From: Nostoc sp. NMS8
Lineage (GTDB): Bacteria; Cyanobacteriota; Cyanobacteriia; Cyanobacteriales; Nostocaceae
Direction of reading: 5' to 3'
Length of the DNA: 64,000 nucleotides
Assembly: GCF_017115045.1 (NCBI RefSeq)
Contig: NZ_JABXKK010000062.1
Location: 176,519-240,518 of the forward strand
The position numbers were made by a program, and so were the translations under genes. The notes beneath the pieces were generated by a model. The model was not told the DNA's origin. It worked only from the letters and a program-made list of their open reading frames with translations, and did not search any database. This document shows positions 26,357-34,777 of this stretch, in pieces. Positions within the stretch are counted from its first letter, which is position 1, and each line of letters begins with the position of its first letter.

Positions 26357-28036
26357 TCAACTTGATAATACTCCATCAAAGTATCGATCAATTTCTGCTG
26401 TCAGTATTTCAAAGTCCACAGGCTTGGTCAAGTGGGATTTGAACCCAGCCTGAAGCGCAAGTTGCCGATCCTCCTGGCCACCGTAGCCGGTGAGTGCAAT
26501 CAGAATTGAGCGATTAAATTTGGAGTCTTTACTTAGTTCCTGTGCAACGGCGAATCCATCCATTTCAGGCAGTCCGATGTCACAAATAATCACATCAGGC
26601 TCAAGCTTCCTAGCAGTTTCTACCCCTAAAATTCCATTGTTGGCAATGGAAACTTCATGCCCAAAATGCTCAAGTACTGCTTGTAATGATACGGCTGAAT
26701 CCTCGTTATCTTCGATGACTAAAATCTTCAACGATTTTTGAGCCGATTCTGTAATCTCGATGTCGTTGTCTAAGGCTGTAATCTCTTCACATACAGGGAG
26801 AGTGACTTTAAATTCGGCTCCCAGATTAATCCCTCTACTTGAGGCTTGAACATTACCACCATGAAGTTCCACAAGACTTTTTACTACCGAGAGTCCCAAA
26901 CCTAGCCCACCTCTTGAACGGTCTAAGCTGTGATCGGCCTGGGTAAACGGCTCAAAAAGTTTTGGTAATATTCTCGGGTCTATCCCTATGCCTATATCTC
27001 TTACGGATAAGGCCGCCACACTACCTGAGCCATTCTCACCTGGAATAACTGAGAAATCAACCCAGATCGTCCCATCTGGCTTTGAGAATTTTAAGGCGTT
27101 ATCAAGAAGGTTCCCAAAGATTTGGAAAAAGCGAGTGGAGTCAACATAAGCCCACACGGGCGTGTTTGGCAGGTCATGTACTACGTTAAGATTCCATCTC
27201 TTGATTGCTTGTGCATGGTCATTGAGACTCAGCCGAACCAATTCCACCAGATTAACCTTCTCAAGGTTTAATGAAATCTTCCCATAAGTGATAGACGATA
27301 CGTCAAGTAACTCATCGAGCAATTTCGAGAGGTGCTTAATCTGGTGCTGCATCATTAAAACTGTTTCCCCGACTGCACCAGTCTCACCCAGCTTTAACTT
27401 GAGTAGCTGAACGCCGTTGGAAATAGGAGCAACAGGATTCCTCAACTCGTGAGCCAGCATCGCAATAAATTTGTCTTTTAGGGCGTTTTGGTTTGTAAGT
27501 TTCTGGAAAAGTTGCACGTTAGCGATCGCAACTGCTGTAGTATCTGTCAAAATCTCAAGGAGTCCGATTTCTTCGGGTGTGGCTAGGTGTTGTGTACTCC
27601 AGTAGGCTCCAATTGCACCCAATGGTTCGGAAACCCTGATCGGAACCATCACTAAACTCTTGACAAAAGTCACTTGGTATACATCAAGACGAATTCGTGC
27701 ATCTTGGTAAATGTCCTCAATTACGGCTGCTTGTTTATTAAGCATTGCCCAACCGGAGATGCAAGACTTGAGCGGAAAACGCATACCTTTCCAAAGCGGC
27801 CCAATGGCGTTTTCATCGACATAGTGGCAACACTCACCATCCCGCAGTACAAAAGTGACTCCATCCGCATTTGTGAGATCGCGAGCTGCTAAACGCACAA
27901 TCTCAATAATTTCCTCTATAGTCCGCACACAAGCCAAATCCTTGACGACCGAAAGCAGCCTGTTGTAAGACGAAATGTTATAGCTTTGAGGTGAATTCTG
28001 TTCTTGAGAGATGGAGGTTTGTAATATATTTTTCAT
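26357..28036 (-). CDS. Hybrid sensor histidine kinase (GAF-HisKA-HATPase-receiver)
   Basis: The product has 559 residues. It has a GAF sensor (about 30-180), a HisKA dimerisation domain with His196 in AHELRNP, an ATPase domain (NLLDNALKFS, DIGIGID, GGLGLGLSVVK) and a C-terminal receiver with Asp486 (DVIICDIGLPEMDG). No membrane segment is seen, so it acts in the cytoplasm. The start at 28036 is chosen because GGAG lies six bases upstream; an ATG four codons earlier overlaps that site. Neither an output regulator nor an obvious target is adjacent. The GAF lacks a clear bilin-binding cysteine motif, so a small-molecule signal is likelier than light. Confidence 0.9.
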   Translation of the reverse strand: MKNILQTSISQEQNSPQSYNISSYNRLLSVVKDLACVRTIEEIIEIVRLAARDLTNADGVTFVLRDGECCHYVDENAIGPLWKGMRFPLKSCISGWAMLNKQAAVIEDIYQDARIRLDVYQVTFVKSLVMVPIRVSEPLGAIGAYWSTQHLATPEEIGLLEILTDTTAVAIANVQLFQKLTNQNALKDKFIAMLAHELRNPVAPISNGVQLLKLKLGETGAVGETVLMMQHQIKHLSKLLDELLDVSSITYGKISLNLEKVNLVELVRLSLNDHAQAIKRWNLNVVHDLPNTPVWAYVDSTRFFQIFGNLLDNALKFSKPDGTIWVDFSVIPGENGSGSVAALSVRDIGIGIDPRILPKLFEPFTQADHSLDRSRGGLGLGLSVVKSLVELHGGNVQASSRGINLGAEFKVTLPVCEEITALDNDIEITESAQKSLKILVIEDNEDSAVSLQAVLEHFGHEVSIANNGILGVETARKLEPDVIICDIGLPEMDGFAVAQELSKDSKFNRSILIALTGYGGQEDRQLALQAGFKSHLTKPVDFEILTAEIDRYFDGVLSS

Positions 28037-28351
28037 AAAAGACTCCAAACAAAAGGGATGTCTGTATAAAAACTCAGGTAAAGCGGGTAAGTTTTAGCAG
28101 ATACTTACTATTAATCGTAATCTTAACTTTAGATATTGAGAGTACAATTTTTTAACGCATTTTTTCTCATGTTGTAGTATAAATGTTTTTAAGGCAATCA
28201 GTGAATATTCTGAAAAAAGCTCGTGTGTTTTAATGCAACCTCTGATGTTTAAGATACTGCGGTTACGTAATTAGGAATAAGAATTAAATAAAATACAGTT
28301 TATGTCCCTGGTTTACCTCACCCTCAATCCCTCTCCGATATATTGGAGAGG

Positions 28352-28475
28352 GAAGCTAAAGACAGGATTGAAATTCAATTAACTCTTGTGTGGTGGGCAT
28401 CTTGCCCGCCCAGCTTATATCGCGGGCAAGATACCCACCCCACAATATTGGATAATTTATTTCTTGGAGTTCCCT
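28352..28475. repeat. Family C element copy 3, left end decayed
   Basis: The inner inverted repeat (gtggtgggcatcttgcccgcc / gggcaagatacccacccc) and right end (ggataatttatttcttggagttccc) match the other copies. Its right end touches the stop codon of the GTPase gene. No gene is supported in 28049-28474. Confidence 0.6.
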
Positions 28476-30385
28476 TATTTAGCGATCGCCAAATAATACT
28501 CAAATCGCTCCCGGAGTTGTTCAACCGTTAAATTTTGAGTCCAGTACTCTACTAGGGCGTGACCGAATGCCCAGGCGTTGCGATCGGGTGCAGCAGAGTT
28601 TTCTAGCAGTAACGGCCAAAGGGATAGCAATTCAAAGTTGAGTGAGTTGGAGTTGCCTGTATTCAAGAGCGAGAAAAGTTCATATCCCATTTGAAGTTTG
28701 CCAATCACAATCGGCAACTGTTCCACGGGAATTTGCTCTGCCAACATATATGCTAAAGCTGGAGATCCGGTTGAGAGCGTAGAAACAAACTGGAGGACGG
28801 GACTTTTGAGCAATGATGTTAGTCCCTGTGTTGTCGTCATTTGGAAGGTGTAGTGGTCGATGATTTTGGCGGTGGCGACGATACGGGCTTCTAAGTTACG
28901 CAAAAAGCGGGCGAGACGGAGTTGCTTGGTAGGTGCGATCGCATCGACTAATCCCAACGATAGCGCCTCCACTCCCCAAGGAATTCGATTTGTTTTGCTG
29001 TCACTTGTAACCACAGGTAAAACTAGATTACAGAAGTTTCCTAGCAGTTTGGCGCGATACTCAGTGGCTTCACGAATGGCAATTTCTTTGGCGCGATCGC
29101 CCCATTCCCAATCATAAGGCGGTTGCCATTCGCGGATGGGACGCAAACGATCTACCTGGGTGACGATCGCGATCGCAGGTAAATCTGCAACTTCTGCTTT
29201 GATATCTTGCAAAAAGTCCACATCCATTTGCAGGGCAGGATCGAGGGCAGGGGTAGCTAACAGCAGCAAATCTGCGTTGATGGCATAATCAAGCACCAAA
29301 TTTCGGAGTTTGGCACGGTTGACTTGTTCGTAACCAGGTGTATCCCAAAGCGTTAGGGTTTCCCCACCTTGAGTTTGCCATTGATAATTTTGAATGCGAT
29401 CGGTACTGGGTAAAACATCAACGGCTGCAAGATCCGCCTGAAATAGCGTGTTAATCAGGCTACTTTTTCCCGATCCTGTGCGCCCTACCAATAGAATATT
29501 AACGGGCTTTTGCCCAACCGCCTCGGCTGGTTTAGCTTGAGTTAAGATTTCTCGCAGTGTTTGGGTTTTTGCCTGGGGTAAAGTTGGCGTGGAAACTACG
29601 GTTGCTGAAACTGGGCTGCGTCCATAAAGTGCGATCGCCTGCCCACATAAGTTTCTCAGGGCAGCTTCTCGAAATAACTGACTTAAATTTCCCAACAATT
29701 GCTGAGTTGCTTGGTTACTAGAACCCTGGCTAGCTTGTTTTGCCACCGCCGCCACCGGATTTAAAACCCACTGTGCCCAATTCCAAACACGCCAGAATTT
29801 TCGGGCCGATGGTTCCAACTTCCGGTAGACTTCATATCCTTGGTATGCTTGTCCCACCGTAACCTGATTGAGGATAGGGGATAACTTTTGCATCCACTGA
29901 TCCATATCATCCACCGTTCCGCGAATCAGCCCATAAGCTTGGGGAACGTAGATATTCAGCAGAGGATATTGAATTTGAGGATTGTAAATATGAGCGATCG
30001 CCACGACTAAATCTTGGCAGCGCGTCCAAAAAGTTTGCCAGTCTTCCCAAATGGGGCGATCGCTTTGTGCTGCTTGCAGAATTTCTTGGAGTGCGGTTTC
30101 TGCAAGCTTTGTAGTGTCACTTCCCACTGGTTGTACTGTATCTTCTGCCGTCGATTCTAGTTCTTCACGAACTTGAGTTAATACAGCTTCTATTTGGTTA
30201 ACAGCTGGTTGAGTCCATTTGACTAGCAGCCAACGCCAACCCACGAATAAAAGGGTAAACACACCCCAAATCCAACTAATGCCCCACACGTGAATTTGCG
30301 AACCGGCGGATACCAGTAAAAAAAGGATGATAAACGCGATCGGGATTGCTAATACAACCCACTGCCACGGTTTTAATCGCACCAT
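28475..30385 (-). CDS. Membrane-associated Era-like GTPase
   Basis: The 636-residue protein has two N-terminal membrane segments (about 8-27 and 35-55), a helical middle and a small GTPase domain from about 295. P-loop GRTGSGKSS is at 301-309, G3 DTPG at 348-351, and the G4 base-recognition motif is TQVD in place of NKxD. The C-terminal 130 residues are helical. It resembles the HSR1/YcjF-related GTPase group found in cyanobacteria, whose role is not known to me; membrane remodelling or ribosome-linked roles are both possible. It is a single gene. Confidence 0.8.
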   Translation of the reverse strand: MVRLKPWQWVVLAIPIAFIILFLLVSAGSQIHVWGISWIWGVFTLLFVGWRWLLVKWTQPAVNQIEAVLTQVREELESTAEDTVQPVGSDTTKLAETALQEILQAAQSDRPIWEDWQTFWTRCQDLVVAIAHIYNPQIQYPLLNIYVPQAYGLIRGTVDDMDQWMQKLSPILNQVTVGQAYQGYEVYRKLEPSARKFWRVWNWAQWVLNPVAAVAKQASQGSSNQATQQLLGNLSQLFREAALRNLCGQAIALYGRSPVSATVVSTPTLPQAKTQTLREILTQAKPAEAVGQKPVNILLVGRTGSGKSSLINTLFQADLAAVDVLPSTDRIQNYQWQTQGGETLTLWDTPGYEQVNRAKLRNLVLDYAINADLLLLATPALDPALQMDVDFLQDIKAEVADLPAIAIVTQVDRLRPIREWQPPYDWEWGDRAKEIAIREATEYRAKLLGNFCNLVLPVVTSDSKTNRIPWGVEALSLGLVDAIAPTKQLRLARFLRNLEARIVATAKIIDHYTFQMTTTQGLTSLLKSPVLQFVSTLSTGSPALAYMLAEQIPVEQLPIVIGKLQMGYELFSLLNTGNSNSLNFELLSLWPLLLENSAAPDRNAWAFGHALVEYWTQNLTVEQLRERFEYYLAIAK

Positions 30386-30788
30386 TGCCCCATACCTGCT
30401 TTGGTTAGACTGCTTATATTGCTATTGTCTATCTAAATCTGGTTGTGAGTTCTGGATTACTGCATGTATTAAAGTGTAATAATAGCTCACGCTGGCTGCT
30501 AGTAGTCTGTCAAAAATTAATTGACGAATAAATTTTCTCTAGAGACGGCGATTTATCGCGTCTCTCTAACTGTCAAAATGAAACGACATTTGAATTGAGT
30601 AATCAGGTGATTGCCTCCGACACGCTCCACAAAAGCAAGAATAAAAATAGGGATTGACAAGGCTTTTTGTTGCTGATGAAACTTCCATCAGAAGCTTGGG
30701 AATAATAAATCGTGCTAGAGAAACATTTGCAATGAATCTCAGCAGCTTAGGTGTGTTTACCATCGGCAATTAAAGGAACAATTTGTTA
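30386..30788. other. Intergenic region, repeat fragments only
   Basis: It holds a palindrome-bearing fragment (agagacggcgatttatcgcg near 30541) also seen near 53311, and nothing else I can name. The promoter of the PEP-CTERM gene should be near 30700-30760. Confidence 0.4.
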
Positions 30789-31592
30789 ATGAAAGTGAGT
30801 TCATCAGGGATCAAGCTAGGTTTTGCAGTTATTAGCAGTAGTTGTTTAGCAACAGTAGCGATCGCTTTCAGTAGCGCCAGTGCAATTGCTGCTCAATTCA
30901 TCACAATTGAAAGTAGCGGTACTTTATCAGGGACAATCGAACTTCCCAGAAATAATCCCAATTTCAATAACAGTATTACTCGTATTGATACGGATGAAGC
31001 TGGAACTTATTATCGGAACTTAGGTACTAATAATAATCCTAATTATGTTCCTGTATACCAGTCAGACTATTTAAAGGTACAAACACGCTCTGATGGAAGT
31101 CTGCATTACTTTGTTGACTTTAAAGGTATTCCAATTGTCTCCTTTGATGGTGTTCTCACATCGCCAGTTCTCTCTGGTGGTCAGTTGACACCCTATAAAT
31201 ATCAGGGGCAATTGGCAGGAACTACATTTCAAGGAGTAGTTCAGGATGAATTTAATCTCACAAAGGCTTTCTACACTGGCACTGTCACCGACCCAGACAC
31301 CGGAAAGCAGTACCAAGGCACTTTTGAAGTGAGTGGATATGGACAGCGATATAGTAATCCCAATGGTAGTTTAACTCCCACAGTCTTTGATTTTCAGTCC
31401 GATATTCCAGGTTTGCCAACCATAACATCCTTGACCATAACTAACGCTACCTTGGCAAATCTGAGAATTAAAGTACCTATAGATGAAACTTCTATTCCAG
31501 AACCCGCTAGCCTTGTGGGAATCTTGATGGTAGCTGGTTGCGGTATTCTTTTGAAAAGAAGAAAAGACATCGAACCTAAGAAGATGTTTTGA
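30789..31592 (+). CDS. PEP-CTERM sorting-domain protein
   Basis: The 267-residue product has a signal peptide (charged start, hydrophobic core FAVISSSCLATVAIAF, cleavage after AIAA) and a C-terminal sorting tail IPEPASLVGILMVAGCGILL followed by KRRK. Such proteins are exported, cut by an exosortase and placed on the cell surface. The middle is a beta-rich domain that I do not recognise. AAAGGA lies about 12 bases before the ATG; an in-frame TTG at 30783 is closer to that site and is an alternative start. The window holds no exosortase gene. Confidence 0.85.
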   Translation: MKVSSSGIKLGFAVISSSCLATVAIAFSSASAIAAQFITIESSGTLSGTIELPRNNPNFNNSITRIDTDEAGTYYRNLGTNNNPNYVPVYQSDYLKVQTRSDGSLHYFVDFKGIPIVSFDGVLTSPVLSGGQLTPYKYQGQLAGTTFQGVVQDEFNLTKAFYTGTVTDPDTGKQYQGTFEVSGYGQRYSNPNGSLTPTVFDFQSDIPGLPTITSLTITNATLANLRIKVPIDETSIPEPASLVGILMVAGCGILLKRRKDIEPKKMF

Positions 31593-31677
31593 AACTGAGA
31601 GGCTGTTATGAAGAGTGCTGAGTTACAGCTATTTTCAGGTAAATAAACCACGCGGTAGGGGCACAGCAATGCCCATA

Positions 31678-31798
31678 GGGACTTCCAAATAAAAAAATAT
31701 ACTATCGTTTTGACGGCAGGGGGCAGGGAGCAGGGCGCAGGGGGAAAGAAAATCGTTTTGATTTGGTTAAATTGGATAATTTATTTCTTGGAAGTCCC
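31678..31798. repeat. Small inverted-repeat element, family C copy 4
   Basis: Starts GGGACTTCCAAATAAAAAAA and ends TTTATTTCTTGGAAGTCCC with 12-13 matching end bases. It directly abuts a family D element. Confidence 0.7.
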
Positions 31799-32126
31799 AT
31801 ACGTGTCAACTTAAGCTGAAACTCCTTTAAAACCTCGTTTCCAGCCGGAGGCTGGAAATGCAACTCAAAAGCGACTCTGCCGCCAGTAAGGAAGGCGGAG
31901 CCTCAATGATGAGCATTCCCAGTCGGAGACTGGGAACGAGGCAAAACGGCTTATCTGTTAGCTTCCTTACCTGCCTTGAAATAAATTTCTTTGGCTTTTA
32001 GCTAAAGTCTACTGAATTAGACTGGAGATTTTTGGCGATATTTAGTCATCTTCAGATGACTTTAGCTATGAGGCGGGAATTTCAATTTCCGACGGACGAG
32101 CGGTTTCACGTTAAGTTGACACCAAT
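31799..32126. repeat. Family D element copy 1 with another repeat inside
   Basis: Starts ATACGTGTCAACTTAAG and ends TTAAGTTGACACCAAT. About 110 bases near 31834-31944 (cgtttccagccggaggctgg to cccagtcggagactgggaac) are absent from the other copies and belong to a separate family also seen at about 50845-50953. The remainder (ctttagctaaagtctactga, tttggcgatatttagtcatc) matches copies at 53430 and 62484. Confidence 0.7.
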
Positions 32127-32197
32127 GGGCATGTTCTCTACGGGTGTACCTTACTTACTAGGTCGGGAAACACTATAGAAGTCCGGCTGAATTGAAT

Positions 32198-32572
32198 CTA
32201 ATCATCTATACGCAAGAGCTTGCGGTAAAACGGTTGTGAAAAATCGGTTATGCGATAACGTTTATAGTTGTCCATAAGTTCAATTAAAAAATTAATAAAC
32301 TCGAAACTAGCCATCATCAGTTCATAACTTAGGTCAGCGTTGCCATCAAACTGAATTCGGCAACGAGTTAAGTCTGAGGGTAGGGTGGCAACATTCCAGG
32401 AGGCGACAAAGGGGACATGTTCACTGGCTTCTATCTTCCGATGTCCCTCCAAGACCCCTTTTTGATAAAGACTGATGGCATAGGGTAAGAAATTGCGCCT
32501 AGCGCCCTGAACGTAAGGTAAGTAAACACTGGCTTGCTGTTGAGTGGCCGGCTGAAGTTGCTCAATAGACAT
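32198..32572 (-). CDS. Conserved cyanobacterial protein, possibly EbsA-like
   Basis: The 124-residue soluble protein contains YVQGARRNFLPYAISLYQKG, EGHRKIE, SWNVATLPSDLTRCRIQFDG and a helical C-terminus FINFLIELMDNYKRYRITDF. It looks like a widely kept cyanobacterial family. From memory it resembles EbsA, a small protein of the type IV pilus assembly system, but I could not compare sequences and no pilus gene is close. The start is ATG at 32572. Treat the function as open. Confidence 0.6.
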   Translation of the reverse strand: MSIEQLQPATQQQASVYLPYVQGARRNFLPYAISLYQKGVLEGHRKIEASEHVPFVASWNVATLPSDLTRCRIQFDGNADLSYELMMASFEFINFLIELMDNYKRYRITDFSQPFYRKLLRIDD

Positions 32573-32789
32573 TATTAAATATTCCTCAAGTTAGTTTGCA
32601 ATTAGGGCATTAGTGGCTGTTAGTAGTATTCCCAAAAGACATATCTAAAGCACATGAGGGAGCGGGGAAGAAGCAAGGTAGCTGGGAGCAGGGAGTAAGG
32701 GAGAAGAGTTTTCCCCTCTGCCTCTTTTCAATACCCAATACCCAAAAAATGAAGTTCCTGCTAAGAAATATTAAAATTTCGGTTACAAT

Positions 32790-33018
32790 GATGCTGCATT
32801 AACTGTTATCGAAGCTGGGAACGATAACACTAAAAATCCCGACTGTAAAGTGGTGGATAACGTTATTGCAGTTTCTCCCAACAAAAAGCTGCTGCTATCT
32901 TGCTATTACTTTGCCTAAACCGGAGTTCTCTTTAGAGAAAGTCCGACTCTACAAGCTTCCTGCCGAAGTGGCTATCAAAGGAATCAAGCCTCTGTCTAAG
33001 AGTAGCAAACGTGGTTAA
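32790..33018 (+). pseudogene. Possible gene remnant with a frameshift
   Basis: One frame reads AALTVIEAGNDNTKNPDC and on to AVSPNKKLLLSCYY before a stop near 32919; the next frame continues as LPKPEFSLEKVRLYKLPAEV and ends with a stop at 33016. The two together look like the end of a basic protein broken by one frameshift. No start or family is evident. The rest of 32573-33202 shows no gene. Confidence 0.35.
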
Positions 33019-33202
33019 TGTCAAGTAATTACGCACAGTGGCGGTGACAACAAAGGTAGTCCCAGTGGCTTTTGGCTTAGGGATAGCGGGTATTGCAGTT
33101 TGCCCATTCCGATTAAAATCGGGAAAAGTAGCTTAGGGATATTTGTCCGTAAAATTACTAACTGTAGACAAATAGTGGTTTTTGAATCAAGCAACCTAAC
33201 CT

Positions 33203-34609
33203 ATGCCAGCGAATTCCTGGCCCGAAGAAGATTCTTATCAAGAGCTTGATCCGCTCAACTCCTTGTTATCTGACCTATCAGTAGATGAGGAGTCGGTGTT
33301 AGAGACAGATCCGGTGTCTCTACCATCGCGGTTTCAAGGTCGTAGAGGCAAAGCGGCTCTAGTCTTGACTATCGTCTGGAGTGGCACGATCGCTCTACAT
33401 TTAGTTTCTTGGGCTTCCATTTTTATTCTAGGACTAACCACCATTCTAGGATTCCATGCTTTGGTGGTAGTGTTTACTAAATCCCGCCGTAACCCAAAAG
33501 AAATACAAGGAGATTTGCCTTCTGTATCTGTGCTGGTGGCTGCGAAAAATGAGGAAGCGGTAATTGCTAAATTAGTCAAAAATCTTTGTAATCTGGAATA
33601 TCCAGGTGGGCAGTACGAAATTTGGATAATTGACGATCACAGCAGTGATAGCACACCACATTTATTAGCAGAACTCGAACAGAAACACAACCAGCTGAAA
33701 GTACTAAGGCGTTCAGCAGAAGCTACTGGTGGCAAATCGGGGGCGTTGAATCAGGTATTGCCGCTGACAAAGGGCGATATCATCGCAGTATTTGATGCTG
33801 ATGCTCAAGTGACACCAGATTTGCTGCAACAGGTAGTACCTTTATTTCAGAGAGAAAATGTCGGGGCGGTGCAAGTGCGAAAAGCGATCGCCAACGCTAA
33901 AGAAAACTTTTGGACTAAGGGTCAAATGGCAGAAATGGCACTTGATACCTGGTTCCAGCAACAGCGGACTGCTCTTGGTGGCATTGGCGAACTGCGGGGC
34001 AATGGTCAATTTGTCCGGCGTTCCGCGTTGGAAAGCTGCGGTGGCTGGAATGAAGAAACCATTACCGATGATTTGGATTTGACAATCCGTTTACATTTGG
34101 ATAAATGGGATATTGAGTGTGTTTTCCATCCAGCAGTGCAAGAAGAAGGTGTGACAAGTGCGATCGCACTCTGGCATCAGCGTAACCGTTGGGCAGAAGG
34201 TGGTTATCAGCGCTATTTGGATTATTGGGATTTAATTCTCAAAAACCGCATGGGAGGGCGTAAAAGCTGGGATTTGCTGATTTTTATGCTGATTATGTAT
34301 ATCTTGCCGACAGCAGCAATCCCAGATTTATTGATGGCGATCGCTCGTCATCGTCCACCAATATTAAGTCCCATCACAGGCTTGTCCATTTCTATGTCGA
34401 TGGTAGGGATGTTTACAGGTCTGAAACGAATACGTCAAGATCAAAAATTCCCACTTTCTACATATTTTATAATGCTCGTGCAAACCCTGCGTGGCAGTTT
34501 ATATATGTTGCACTGGTTAGTCGTTATGAGCAGTACTACTGCCCGCATGTCAGTAAGACCAAAGCGGCTAAAATGGGTGAAAACTTTGCATACTGGGCAT
34601 GGGGAATAG
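33203..34609 (+). CDS. Membrane glycosyltransferase family 2, probable monoglucosyldiacylglycerol synthase
   Basis: The 468-residue protein has two N-terminal membrane segments (about 50-90), a GT-A domain (about 105-330) with DDHSSDST, DADA (the DxD site), the TDDLDL acceptor region and the processive-type motif QRNRW (in WHQRNRWAEGGYQRY), then three or four C-terminal segments. The layout fits the cyanobacterial glucosyldiacylglycerol synthase (Synechocystis Sll1377, MgdA), which adds glucose to diacylglycerol as the first step to galactolipids. I judge this from layout and motifs; another family 2 enzyme such as a carotenoid glycosyltransferase is possible. A terminator follows. Confidence 0.7.
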   Translation: MPANSWPEEDSYQELDPLNSLLSDLSVDEESVLETDPVSLPSRFQGRRGKAALVLTIVWSGTIALHLVSWASIFILGLTTILGFHALVVVFTKSRRNPKEIQGDLPSVSVLVAAKNEEAVIAKLVKNLCNLEYPGGQYEIWIIDDHSSDSTPHLLAELEQKHNQLKVLRRSAEATGGKSGALNQVLPLTKGDIIAVFDADAQVTPDLLQQVVPLFQRENVGAVQVRKAIANAKENFWTKGQMAEMALDTWFQQQRTALGGIGELRGNGQFVRRSALESCGGWNEETITDDLDLTIRLHLDKWDIECVFHPAVQEEGVTSAIALWHQRNRWAEGGYQRYLDYWDLILKNRMGGRKSWDLLIFMLIMYILPTAAIPDLLMAIARHRPPILSPITGLSISMSMVGMFTGLKRIRQDQKFPLSTYFIMLVQTLRGSLYMLHWLVVMSSTTARMSVRPKRLKWVKTLHTGHGE

Positions 34610-34642
34610 CCCCATTGGGGAATTAAAAATTAAAAATTAAAA

Positions 34643-34678
34643 ATGCAAAATTACCAAAAATAATTTTGCATTTTTTTT
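34643..34678 (+). terminator. Rho-independent terminator of the glycosyltransferase gene
   Basis: ATGCAAAATTA and TAATTTTGCAT form an 11-pair stem with a seven-base loop, followed by eight T. Confidence 0.85.
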
Positions 34679-34777
34679 AGTGACTGACAAAAATAATTGT
34701 CCAAAATTATTTGTATGTTCATAGGGGCGCAAGACCTTGCGCCCCTACAATGGGATATTTTTTTAACTGAAAGTTCT

